In this document: piece by piece, positions 24,933-32,960 of the stretch
Position numbering within the stretch: position 1 is the stretch's first letter
How the letters are laid out: every line of letters begins with the position of its first letter
Assembly: GCF_019112525.1 (NCBI RefSeq)
Contig: NZ_CP077800.1
Location: 4,154,001-4,218,000 of the forward strand
Direction: 5' to 3'
DNA: 64,000 bases
DNA from: Modestobacter sp. L9-4
Lineage (GTDB): Bacteria > Actinomycetota > Actinomycetes > Mycobacteriales > Geodermatophilaceae
Notes under the pieces: generated by a model
The model's input: only the letters and a program-made list of their open reading frames with translations
What the model was told of the DNA's origin: nothing
Database searches by the model: none
Program-made: the position numbers and the translations under genes

Positions 24933-27472
24933 TGACTGCTGTGCTGGGTGGGCGCCCCGAGGGCGTGAGCACGCTGCACTTCGCGATGGACGAGGCCGAC
25001 GGGATCGACACCCGCCAGCGCCTGGTCGTCATCGGCAACGGCATGGCCGGCGCCCGCGTGGTCGAGGAGGTGCTCGAGCGCGGCGGCGGCGACCAGTTCG
25101 CGATCACCGTCTTCGGTGAGGAGCCGCACGGCAACTACAACCGGATCATGCTCAGCCACGTGCTGGCCGGTGAGGAGCACGAGGACGACATCGTCCTGAA
25201 CAGCCAAGACTGGTACGCCGACAACGGCGTCGCCCTGCGGGCCGGCGTCCGGGTGCTGCGAATCGACACCCACGCCAAGGTCGTCCACGCCGCCGACGGG
25301 ACGACGACGCCCTACGACCAGCTCGTCATCGCCACCGGCAGCCGCTCGTTCATCCCGCCGATGACCGGGCTGTACCGGGCCGAGGACCAGCTGCTGCCCG
25401 GCGTCTTCGGCTTCCGCACCATCGACGACACCCGCGCGATGCTCGCCGCGGCCGCCGAGCACGACAAGGCGATCGTCGTCGGCGGCGGGCTGCTCGGTCT
25501 GGAGGCCGCCCGCGGGCTCCAGGAGCACGGGCTGGCCGTCGAGGTCGTGCACGCCGGCACCCATCTGATGAACCAGCAGCTGGACCCCGACGGCGGGGCG
25601 ATCCTCAAGCAGTCCGTGGAGGCGCTGGGCATCGTCGTCCACCTGGCCACCCGCACCACCGAGGTCATCGGCCCCGACCGGGTCCGCGGCGTCGTCCTGG
25701 CCGACGGCCGGGCGATCGACGCCGACATGCTGGTGATCGCCGCCGGTATCCGGCCGGTCACCGAGGTCGCCTTGATGAGCGGCATCGAGGTCGAGCGCGG
25801 CATCGTCGTCGACGACCAGCTGCGCACCGACGACCCCGACGTCTACGCCGTGGGGGAGTGCGCGCAGCACCGCGGCGAGCTCTACGGCCTGGTCGCCCCG
25901 GTCTGGGAGCAGGCCCGGGTGCTCGCCGACCTGCTCACCGGCACCGACCCGGACGCCGCGTACCACGGCTCCCGGACGGCGACCAAGCTCAAGGTCGCCG
26001 GCGTCGACGTGGCCACGATGGGGGTCAACCGGCCCGAGCGGGACACCGACGAGTTCCTGGTCATCTCCGAGCCGCGGCGCGGGGTGCACCTGTCCGTCGT
26101 CGTCCGCGACGACAAGCTCATCGGCGCCACGCTGCTCGGGGACACCCGCAAGGTCGCCTACCTGACCCAGGCCTTCGACCGCGGGACGCCGCTGCCCGAG
26201 CAGCGGATCAAGCTGCTGGTCGACCTCTCCGACGGCGACGCCGAGGTGGGCGTGGCCGAGCTGCCGCACGACTCGCAGGTCTGCAACTGCAACGGCGTCA
26301 CCAAGGGCGCGATCTGCGAGGCGGTCGCCGGCGGCTGCGGCAGCGTCGGGTCGGTGATGGACAAGACCCGCGCGGGCAAGGGCTGCGGGTCCTGCAAGGG
26401 GCTGGTGAAGCAGATCGTCGAGTGGGCCGCCGACGGCGACGTCGTCGAGGACCCCACCGCGAGCTGGTACGTGCCCGGCATCCCGATGGCCAAGCCGGAG
26501 CTGATGACCGCGATCCGCGAGCGGGGGCTGCTCAGCCCCTCGGCCGTGTTCGCCGCGCTGGCACCCGGCGGCGCGGAGGACGCCAAGTCGAAGATGGGCC
26601 TGACGTCGCTGCTCCGGATGATCTGGGGCAAGGACGCGGTCCAGGAGAACGACGCGAAGTTCATCAACGACCGCGTGCACGGCAACATCCAGCGCGACGG
26701 CACGTTCTCCGTCGTCCCGCAGATCAAGGGCGGGGTCACCACCCCCGCGCAGCTGCGCACGATCGCCGACGTGGCCGAGAAGTACGAGGTCCCGATGGTC
26801 AAGATCACCGGTGGGCAGCGGATCGACCTGCTCGGGGTCCGCAAGGAGGACCTGCCGGCGATGTGGAACGACCTGGGCATGCCCTCGGGCTACGCGTACG
26901 GCAAGAGCTTCCGCACCGTGAAGACCTGCGTCGGCAGCGACTTCTGCCGCTTCGGCCTCGGTGACTCGACCCAGCTCGGCATCGACCTGGAGACCCGCTT
27001 CCAGGGCATCGAGAGCCCGGCGAAGATGAAGCTGGCGGTGGTCGGCTGCCCCCGCAACTGCGCCGAGGCCTACGTCAAGGACGTCGGCGTCGTCGCCGTC
27101 GGGAACGGCAAGTGGGAGGTGTACGTCGGCGGTGCCGCCGGGGCGACCATCCGCAAGGGCGACCTGCTGGCCACCGTCGACTCACCGGAGGCGGTGATCG
27201 AGCTGTCGGGCCGGTTCATGCAGTACTACCGGGAGAACGCCAACTGGCTCGAGCGCACCTACGACTTCGTGCCCCGCATCGGCCTGGAGAAGATCAAGGC
27301 CGTGCTGCTCGAGGACAGCGAGGGCATCTGCGCCGCACTCGACGAGAACATGCAGCAGTCGATCGACGCCTACACCGACCCGTGGGGCCAGGACGGCAAG
27401 GCGCCGGCCACCCCCGGTCAGTTCCGCACCGCGCTGCCGCTGGTCGAGCTGCCGCTGGTGCCGGTCCGATGA
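24932..27472 (+). CDS. nirB: NAD(P)H-dependent assimilatory nitrite reductase, large subunit
   Basis: An 846-residue protein with the full NirB layout. The FAD domain (VVIGNGMAGARVVEEVL) and NAD(P)H domain (VVGGGLLGLEAARGL) come first. A BFD-like [2Fe-2S] region follows (CNCNGVTKG...GKGCGSCKG). The C-terminal half has the siroheme/[4Fe-4S] motif with TCVGSDFC and GCPRNCAEAY. It reduces nitrite to ammonium by six electrons in the cytoplasm. ATG 24932 overlaps the upstream stop. The N-terminal 25 residues are extra to the usual start, so an internal start is possible. Confidence 0.96.
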   Translation: MTAVLGGRPEGVSTLHFAMDEADGIDTRQRLVVIGNGMAGARVVEEVLERGGGDQFAITVFGEEPHGNYNRIMLSHVLAGEEHEDDIVLNSQDWYADNGVALRAGVRVLRIDTHAKVVHAADGTTTPYDQLVIATGSRSFIPPMTGLYRAEDQLLPGVFGFRTIDDTRAMLAAAAEHDKAIVVGGGLLGLEAARGLQEHGLAVEVVHAGTHLMNQQLDPDGGAILKQSVEALGIVVHLATRTTEVIGPDRVRGVVLADGRAIDADMLVIAAGIRPVTEVALMSGIEVERGIVVDDQLRTDDPDVYAVGECAQHRGELYGLVAPVWEQARVLADLLTGTDPDAAYHGSRTATKLKVAGVDVATMGVNRPERDTDEFLVISEPRRGVHLSVVVRDDKLIGATLLGDTRKVAYLTQAFDRGTPLPEQRIKLLVDLSDGDAEVGVAELPHDSQVCNCNGVTKGAICEAVAGGCGSVGSVMDKTRAGKGCGSCKGLVKQIVEWAADGDVVEDPTASWYVPGIPMAKPELMTAIRERGLLSPSAVFAALAPGGAEDAKSKMGLTSLLRMIWGKDAVQENDAKFINDRVHGNIQRDGTFSVVPQIKGGVTTPAQLRTIADVAEKYEVPMVKITGGQRIDLLGVRKEDLPAMWNDLGMPSGYAYGKSFRTVKTCVGSDFCRFGLGDSTQLGIDLETRFQGIESPAKMKLAVVGCPRNCAEAYVKDVGVVAVGNGKWEVYVGGAAGATIRKGDLLATVDSPEAVIELSGRFMQYYRENANWLERTYDFVPRIGLEKIKAVLLEDSEGICAALDENMQQSIDAYTDPWGQDGKAPATPGQFRTALPLVELPLVPVR

Positions 27473-27828
27473 GCGTCACGCAGCGCGAGGCCGCAGGCCT
27501 GTTCGGCACCCAGGCGGTGCCGGCGGGCACCCCGCACGTCGTCGGCCGGGTCGAGGACGTGCCGCCGGGGGAGGGGCGGGCCTTCGTCGTCGACGGGGTC
27601 CAGGTCGCGGTGTTCCGGCTGCGCGACGGCTCGCTGCACGCCACCCAGGCCGCCTGCCCGCACGCCGGCGGACCACTGGCCGACGGGCAGACCGACCTGA
27701 CCGTGCTGGTCTGCCCGCTGCATCTCTACACGTTCCGCTGGACCGACGGCACCAGCCCCGGCGGCGCGGCCCCGCTGCGGGTGTACCCGGTCCACGAGGA
27801 GTCCGGACAGCTCGTCGTCACCGTCTGA
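27469..27828 (+). CDS. nirD: Nitrite reductase small subunit (Rieske-like) NirD
   Basis: A 119-residue protein whose ATG 27469 overlaps the nirB stop as ATGA. The Rieske cluster ligands are present as CPHAGGPL and CPLHLYTF, so this form should carry a [2Fe-2S] centre, whereas many NirD proteins have lost the ligands. It completes the NirBD nitrite reductase. Ends VVTV. Confidence 0.93.
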   Translation: MSVTQREAAGLFGTQAVPAGTPHVVGRVEDVPPGEGRAFVVDGVQVAVFRLRDGSLHATQAACPHAGGPLADGQTDLTVLVCPLHLYTFRWTDGTSPGGAAPLRVYPVHEESGQLVVTV

Positions 27829-27861
27829 CGCCTGTCCGAGGCCATGTCGGCCGACGCGGCT

Positions 27862-28173
27862 TCACTCGCTGATCCGGGTGAGGCCACGGCGGAGCCCGCG
27901 TCGTCCGGAGAGACGGGACGTCGCTCCGACAGGACGAACGATCGCCGTCCGCGGGCGGGTGAGGGAGGCGACGAAGTCCTCGATCGACTCCGCGGCGACG
28001 AAGCCGGCCTCGGGGTGCTCGGCGACCAGGGTGCGCGTGCGCTCGGGGGAGTAGACCGCCACCCTGTCGCCCTCGCGGCTGGCCAGGTTGCGGGCCAGTT
28101 TCGAGCCCATCACCGCCATCCCGACCACCCCGATGTCGGCTCGGGCCGTGAGGGTCTTGGCGGTGTCACTCAT
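27862..28173 (-). pseudogene. gnd: 6-phosphogluconate dehydrogenase N-terminal fragment
   Basis: The first 75 or so residues from ATG 28173 match the N-terminus of Gnd: DIGVVGMAVMGSKLARNLAS (NADP Rossmann fingerprint) and VAEHPEAGFVAAESIEDF. After PRTAIV the match stops and the remaining 25 residues are unrelated Arg-rich sequence. A full Gnd has about 480 residues, so some 85 percent is missing. This is a truncated remnant, probably left by a rearrangement, in a patch of other damaged genes. It could still express a 103-residue peptide but cannot be an active enzyme. Confidence 0.8.
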
Positions 28174-28253
28174 GCGCGTTCTCCGGTCCTTGCAGTGGAT
28201 TCGGCGTGCTCCGCACGTCGTCGGCGGTGCGCGCCGACACGTCCGGTCGCCAG

Positions 28254-28291
28254 GCCGGGTGGACCAACCCCGAGGGGCTGGTCCACCCGGC
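28254..28291. terminator. Long perfect hairpin terminator
   Basis: GCCGGGTGGACCA and TGGTCCACCCGGC form a 13-bp stem with an additional CCCC/GGGG inner stem and a GA loop. It lies 53 bp downstream of the leftward SDR pseudogene. Confidence 0.75.
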
Positions 28292-28343
28292 CCAGGATCG
28301 CGACGTCGCCTCGGCTGAGGCTGGAATGGTCGTCAGTGCCTGC

Positions 28344-29062
28344 TCAGACGAGCAGTGCGCCGCCGTCCACGGCGACGGTGGTGCCGCTCATGAAGGTCTG
28401 GGTCATGGCGTAGACGAACGCGCGGGCGACGTCCTCGACCTCGCCGACCCGCTCGACCGGGACCACGCGGGCCTGCTCGGCGAACATGGCCTGCTGCTGC
28501 TCCTGTGTCATGCCGCCCCACAGGGGGCTGCGAACGACGCCGGGCTCCACCACGTTGACGCGGATCGGGGCGAGCTCCACCGCCAGGGCCTTCGCCAGGC
28601 TGGTCGTGGCGCCGCACAGGCTGGATGCGACGGCCCAGCCGGCTCCGGGGCGCGTGCGGGCGGCTCCCGACGTGAGGGTGATGGACCCGCCGGACGGATG
28701 TGAGATACCGCCTTGCTGACTGCGTTCAGCGCGCCGAAGTAGCGGATCTGGAAGAACGCCCGCGCCTGGTCGAGGTCCAGACCGTCGACGGCCAGCAGGC
28801 TCAGGGGCTCACCGGCGGTGAACACGAGGTGGTCGAAGTCGCCCACCTGGGCGAAGAAGGCAGCGACGCTGGCCTCGTCGAGCACGTCGAGGGCATGCCC
28901 CGTCGCGCTTGCCGTCAGCTCGTTGAGCGCTGTGTCGACGCTGGACTGGCGGCTGGAGGCGATGACGACCTCGGCGCCGGCGTCGATTGCAGCGTGTGCG
29001 GTGGCAAGACCGATGCCTGACGTGCCGCCGATGATGACGACTCGCGCGTTGTTGAGAGTCAC
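28344..29062 (-). pseudogene. SDR family oxidoreductase, frameshifted
   Basis: GTG 29062 follows AGGAAAGGAAC. The N-terminal part in this frame has VVIIGGTSGIGLATAHAA and ends near ALNAVSKAVSHIRP. The expected continuation (GGSITLTSG, then a part ending SGTTVAVDGGALLV) is in another frame. The join is near 28690, where the coding strand reads CCGGCGGG but CCGGGCGGG would restore the frame: one G missing. Together the two parts make a normal SDR of about 239 residues. The catalytic tyrosine seems absent or replaced (expected YxxxK reads AVASSLCGATTSLAK), so it would be an atypical SDR even when repaired. Divergent from a LysR gene. Confidence 0.8.
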
Positions 29063-29112
29063 GATGTTCCTTTCCTGGGGACACATCGAGTCTTGCCGCG
29101 GCTCTGCTGCAA

Positions 29113-29124
29113 CGTCCAAGACCT
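29113..29124. promoter_or_regulatory. Motif shared by the SDR/LysR and hydrolase promoters (copy 1)
   Basis: CGTCCAAGACCT lies in the gap between the divergent SDR and LysR genes. The same 12 bases occur at 30817-30828 upstream of the hydrolase gene. The position suits a LysR-type operator. Confidence 0.4.
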
Positions 29125-29172
29125 CTTTCGTCGCCACTGACACCCTTTGGGTATGAGTGCGACGATGACGCG

Positions 29173-30041
29173 GTGAACGCCGACCTGGATCTCCGCAAGC
29201 TGCGCTACTTCGTCGCCGTGGCGGATGCGCTGAACTTCGGTCGAGCAGCCGAGACGCTGATGATTGCCCAGCCCGTCTTGTCCCGGCAGATCCGTGCGTT
29301 GGAGGACGAGCTCGGCGTGCAGCTCTTCCTCCGCGACACCCGCGGCACCCAGCTCACGGCCATCGGCCGGCAGCTGCGCGACGACGCCGATGCGCTGCTC
29401 GCGACGGCCACCGCCGTACGGCGCCGCGTCGCTGTGGCGGCGCGTGGGGCGGCCGTCTTCACCGTCGGCTTCATGCCGGGCTGACCGTCACCGAGGCCGT
29501 CCGCGCGTTCCAGTCCACCCACCCCGAGGTGACGGTGGAGGTGCTGCGGACCGGGTGGGAGGACCAGGTGCGGGTCCTGCACGACGGTCGCGCCGACGTC
29601 AGTTACCTGCGCAGGCCCTTCGACCGGACGGGGCTGGAGGTCGTGCCGTTGTTCGTCGAGCAACGGGTCGTGATGCTCCCCGCAGCGCATCCGCTTGCGG
29701 GATGCGATTCCGTCGAGCTGGGCGACTTCCGGCACGAGCACCTGCTGCAGGACCCAGCAGCGGTGCCGGAATGGGCCGCTGTTGGCGAGGAGCTGCGGCA
29801 ACGGCGGCCTGCCGCCGCACGGCCCAGCCGAACCGTGGAGGAGAAGCTGGAGATGGTCGCGGTCGGCAGCGGCATCGCCGTCCTGCCGCTGTCGACCGCC
29901 CGCTTCTACCGACGGCCCGACGTCGCCTACGTCCCCGTCCGCGACCTCGAGCCGAGCGAGGTCTGCTTGGCGTGGGAAGGGTCCCGATCCACCCCGCTCA
30001 TCGCCGACTTCGTCGCTGCATGCGCGGTGCCCCTGAGCTGA
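29173..30041 (+). pseudogene. LysR family transcriptional regulator, frameshifted
   Basis: GTG 29173 starts a typical LysR N-terminal helix-turn-helix: LDLRKLRYFVAVADALNFGR and LSRQIRALEDELGVQLFLRD. The frame stops at 29484 after GFMPG. The effector-binding domain continues in another frame (TVEVLRTGWEDQVRVLHDG, VVMLPAAHPLAG, VAVGSGIAVLPLST) to 30041. Inserting one C near 29481 (GGGCTGACC to GGGCCTGACC) restores PGLTVTEAVRAFQSTHPE, a normal LysR join, giving about 290 residues. Either a recent inactivation or a sequencing error. It probably regulated the divergent SDR gene. Confidence 0.85.
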
Positions 30042-30105
30042 CCCTACGGGGCAGCCGTCACTGTCGTCATCCACGCGGCGAGCGAGATGACCTGGATGGG
30101 CACGG

Positions 30106-30768
30106 TCAACCGATGGACGTGGGCCGGCGGACCTGCGCGGCGACGAAGTCAGCGAAGTCCCCCACCTCGGCACCGGCCACGTCATGGCCCAGCTGCGGAT
30201 AGACCCGCTCCGTCGTGGAGGTGTGCGGACCGGCGAAGACCGCTGTGCGGCGGACCGCCGAAGCAGGGATGACCGTGTCCCGCGGGCCGCGTCCCCAGAA
30301 CACCGGGGGCCGCAGGGCGCGCAGTTCCTTATCACCGGTCTGCCGGTCGTCGACGACGAAGCCGCCCAGTTGCACGCCATAGGCGAACTGGGTCGGGCGA
30401 TGGCGCAGCATCTGCAACACCATCGCTTCCCCCTGTGAGAACCCCATCAGCCCGACCGACCGGTATGCAGGCAGCGCATCGAACCAGTCCAAGACAGCGG
30501 CCACAGCCGCGTTGGCCACAGCAGGGCGTGGGTTCCCGATCGGGTTGCCGCTGCTGGGGAACTAGGCGTAGCCGCCCGCTTCAGCGATCGGCGCGCGGAC
30601 CGACGCGATGGTCAGCTCAGCGGGCAGGCGGTCCTGGAACGTGAACAAGTGGCGTTCGTCGTGACTCCACCCGTGCCTCATGATCAACAAGTCCTGGGCA
30701 TCACGTCCGGATGCCCTCGACCACAGCGTCGCAGTGGGATCCAGGGCCGGGTATGGAGTTGCTTGCAC
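30106..30768 (-). pseudogene. Alpha/beta hydrolase (carboxylesterase/phospholipase type) with an internal amber codon
   Basis: GTG 30768 follows AAGGAGAACACC. The frame runs as VQATPYPALDP... to AEAGGYA, then meets TAG at 30562-30564, and continues in the same frame after it: PSSGNPIGNPRPAVANAAVA, then the nucleophile motif GFSQGE and PQLGHDV with the catalytic His. Homologues have GGYxWF at this point, so the TAG is most simply a TGG (Trp) to TAG change. The catalytic Ser (GxSxG), Asp and His parts are otherwise intact. Expected length is 220 residues. Confidence 0.8.
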
Positions 30769-30816
30769 GGTGTTCTCCTTCGTCGATCTCTCCACTTTGA
30801 GATCGCAACCGCAGCC

Positions 30817-30834
30817 CGTCCAAGACCTTCTTGG
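30817..30834. promoter_or_regulatory. Motif shared by the SDR/LysR and hydrolase promoters (copy 2, palindromic)
   Basis: CGTCCAAGACCTTCTTGG contains CCAAGA-CCT-TCTTGG, a 6-bp inverted repeat with a 3-base spacer, about 50 bp upstream of the hydrolase start. Its first 12 bases repeat the site at 29113. Confidence 0.45.
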
Positions 30835-31004
30835 TCCTGGCTCATACACGATGAGCATCAGCTCGGTGGTAGGCAGCATTTCTCGGCCGGCTCGCCAAAG
30901 GTCGGCCGAAGTGGCCGCTCTCGAGGGTCTTGCCGGGCGGCCGCGGCGGCGCCCGGGAGGTCTGCCGGTGCTCTACTGGTGCACCCGACACGGAGGAGCG
31001 CGCT

Positions 31005-31631
31005 GTGCACCGGACCGGCAGCATGTCGTGGCGGTTCGAGGTGGGCACCGCCACCGCGTTGTCGGTCGCGCTGCGGTGCCGGGACGAGCTCGGGACACCC
31101 GTGCCCCCGTCACCGGACGTCCCGCCCGGGATCGCCGTCCCGGCACGGACGACGGCGCCGGACGCCGGCTTGGCCGTGGCCTGGTTGGTGTGGTGGCAGC
31201 TGCTGCTGGACCGGACGGCGGCCGGGATGCACCCCGACCGGCTGCCCGATCTCCGGCGGCACGTCCTGGTCCCCGATGCACTGGAGCTGGTGGCCGACGG
31301 CCCGCTGCGGCAGCTGGCGGCCGACGCAGCCGACCGCCACACCGCGGACGCGCGGCGCGCCTGGTCGCCGCCGGGCGACGACGTCCGGCCACCGCCGCCG
31401 CCGTTCCCCTCCTCGGTGATCCGGGACGCCGTCTTCGACACCGCGGGCCGTCACCACGTGCCCGCAGAGGACCTGTGGGGCGGTGTCCACCGGGTCCCCG
31501 GGCCGGTCGGGTGGAGCGCGGTGGTCCGGCCCGGCTGCGGGCTGATGACGGACCAGGGGGACGTCGTCGACGAGGGTGCGCAGTACCGCTTCGTCCGGGC
31601 GGTGCTCGAGTCCGGCATCCGCACCGACTGA
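31005..31631 (+). CDS. Hypothetical protein, 208 residues
   Basis: GTG 31005 follows a textbook GGAGGAG at 30992-30998 with six bases between. The protein begins VHRTGSMSWRFEVGTATALS, has no signal peptide or membrane helix, and is rich in Trp, Asp and Pro. A Pro-rich linker (PPPPPFPSS) divides it into an N-terminal helical part and a C-terminal part with HHVPAEDLWGGVHRVPG. The family is not recognised. The ribosome-binding site and codon use support a real gene. Confidence 0.6.
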   Translation: MHRTGSMSWRFEVGTATALSVALRCRDELGTPVPPSPDVPPGIAVPARTTAPDAGLAVAWLVWWQLLLDRTAAGMHPDRLPDLRRHVLVPDALELVADGPLRQLAADAADRHTADARRAWSPPGDDVRPPPPPFPSSVIRDAVFDTAGRHHVPAEDLWGGVHRVPGPVGWSAVVRPGCGLMTDQGDVVDEGAQYRFVRAVLESGIRTD

Positions 31632-31669
31632 GGACCACACCGCGGGGGCATGCCCGCCGGAGCCGCGGC

Positions 31670-32100
31670 TCACGGGTGCATGCGGGCGCCCTTCATGACC
31701 TTGTCGACGGCGTTCTTCGGGCCGTGGACGGCGAGCCCGACCAGGTCGAGGTCCGCGCCGGCCACCGCGCGGACGGCGGCCCGGTTCTGCACGTCGCCGG
31801 GGGTGCTGAACAGCTCGGCGGTGAAGACGGCGGGCGTCAGCGAGCGCTCCAGGGCCCGGGTGCGTGCGGTGCTCAGCAGCTCACCGGGCCGGCGAGCACC
31901 AGCACCGGCTGCCGGATCATCGGCAGGTAGCGGGTGCCGTCGGCGTCCTCGTAGGGCTCGCCGACCAGCTCCGTGCCGGTCGCGACGATGCCGCTGACCA
32001 GGAACGAGGTGACGTTGAGCGCCTGCCAGGGAGCGAGGTCCTCCCGCAGCAGGACGGCGATCTTGGTGGCCCAGCGGGGCAGCTCGTCGGGGGAGGTCAT
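31670..32100 (-). pseudogene. DUF2000 family protein, frameshifted
   Basis: ATG 32100 begins TSPDELPRWATKIAVLLRED, LNVTSFLVSGIV and RYLPMIRQPVLVLAG, the N-terminal part of DUF2000 (a peptidyl-tRNA-hydrolase-like fold). The frame ends at 31873, but the continuation STARTRALERSLTPAVFTAE ... HGPKNAVDKVMKGARMHP is complete in another frame. One missing G near 31884 (CCCGGT for CCCGGGT on the coding strand) explains it. The intact product would be about 143 residues. It is divergent from an AraC regulator. Confidence 0.8.
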
Positions 32101-32138
32101 GCCGCTCAGCCTCGGCCCGGAGCTCGACGTCGGTCTTG

Positions 32139-32144
32139 TACGTT
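32139..32144 (+). promoter_or_regulatory. -10 element of a leaderless promoter for the AraC gene
   Basis: TACGTT ends six bases before GTG 32151, inside the 50-bp gap shared with the divergent DUF2000 gene. Confidence 0.55.
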
Positions 32145-32150
32145 CCTGAC

Positions 32151-32939
32151 GTGGCCGAGGTCGTGGCGTGGCGGCCCGGCGTGCCGGGGCTGACCGAGGT
32201 GCTGCACGCGCACTTCACCGACCACGTCTACCCGGCGCACACCCACGAGGCGTGGACGTTGCTGCTCGTCGACGACGGCGCGGTCGCCTACGACCTGGAC
32301 CGGCACCCGCACGGCGCCACCCGCGGCCTGGTCACCCTGCTGCCGCCGGGTGTCCCGCACGACGGCCGCTCGTCCTCACCGGCGGGCTTCCGCAAGCGCG
32401 TGCTCTACCTGGAGCCGGGCACCCTCGGCGCGCAGCGGGTCGGCACGGCGGTCGACCAGCCCGGCGTCGACGACGCCGCGCTGCGCAGCCGGCTGTCGGC
32501 GCTGCACGCGGTGCTGCGCCCGGGCGGGGACGCGCTGGAGGCGGAGAGCCGGCTGGCCTTCGTGCTGGAGCGGCTGGCCCAGCACCTCGACCGCGCCGTC
32601 GTGACCGCCCCGGACGGACGGGACGACGCGCTCGCCGACCGGGTCCGCGACCTGATCGACGCCCGGGTGGCCGAGGGCCTTCCGCTGGCCGAGACCGCCG
32701 CGGCCCTCGGCGTGCACCCGACGTCGGTGGTGCGCGCGTTCACCCGCCGGCACGGGCTGCCGCCGCACCGCTACCTCACCGGCCGCCGGATCGACCTGGC
32801 CCGCCGGCTGCTGCTCGCGGGCATGCCGGCCGCGGAGGTGGCGACCGCGGCCGGGTTCGTCGACCAGTCGCACCTGACCCGGCACTTCCGCCGGATGCTG
32901 GACACGACGCCGGCTGCCTACGCCCGGTCGGGGAGCTGA
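32151..32939 (+). CDS. AraC family transcriptional regulator
   Basis: A 262-residue protein. GTG 32151 is set by TACGTT six bases upstream. The N-terminal cupin-like ligand-binding domain has HAHFTDHVYPAHTHEAWTL and LLPPGVPHDGR. The C-terminal two helix-turn-helix motifs are LAETAAALGVHPTSVVRAFT and AEVATAAGFVDQSHLTRHFR, ending TPAAYARS. It is intact, unlike the divergent DUF2000 gene with which it shares a 50-bp promoter region and which it probably controls. Confidence 0.9.
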   Translation: MAEVVAWRPGVPGLTEVLHAHFTDHVYPAHTHEAWTLLLVDDGAVAYDLDRHPHGATRGLVTLLPPGVPHDGRSSSPAGFRKRVLYLEPGTLGAQRVGTAVDQPGVDDAALRSRLSALHAVLRPGGDALEAESRLAFVLERLAQHLDRAVVTAPDGRDDALADRVRDLIDARVAEGLPLAETAAALGVHPTSVVRAFTRRHGLPPHRYLTGRRIDLARRLLLAGMPAAEVATAAGFVDQSHLTRHFRRMLDTTPAAYARSGS

Positions 32940-32960
32940 GCCGGCCGCGACCCCGAGCGG

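Noticed and set aside
27862-28173. Functional short NADP-binding protein instead of a gnd fragment
   Set aside because: The match to Gnd ends abruptly inside the Rossmann domain and is followed by unrelated Arg-rich sequence, in a patch of other damaged genes.
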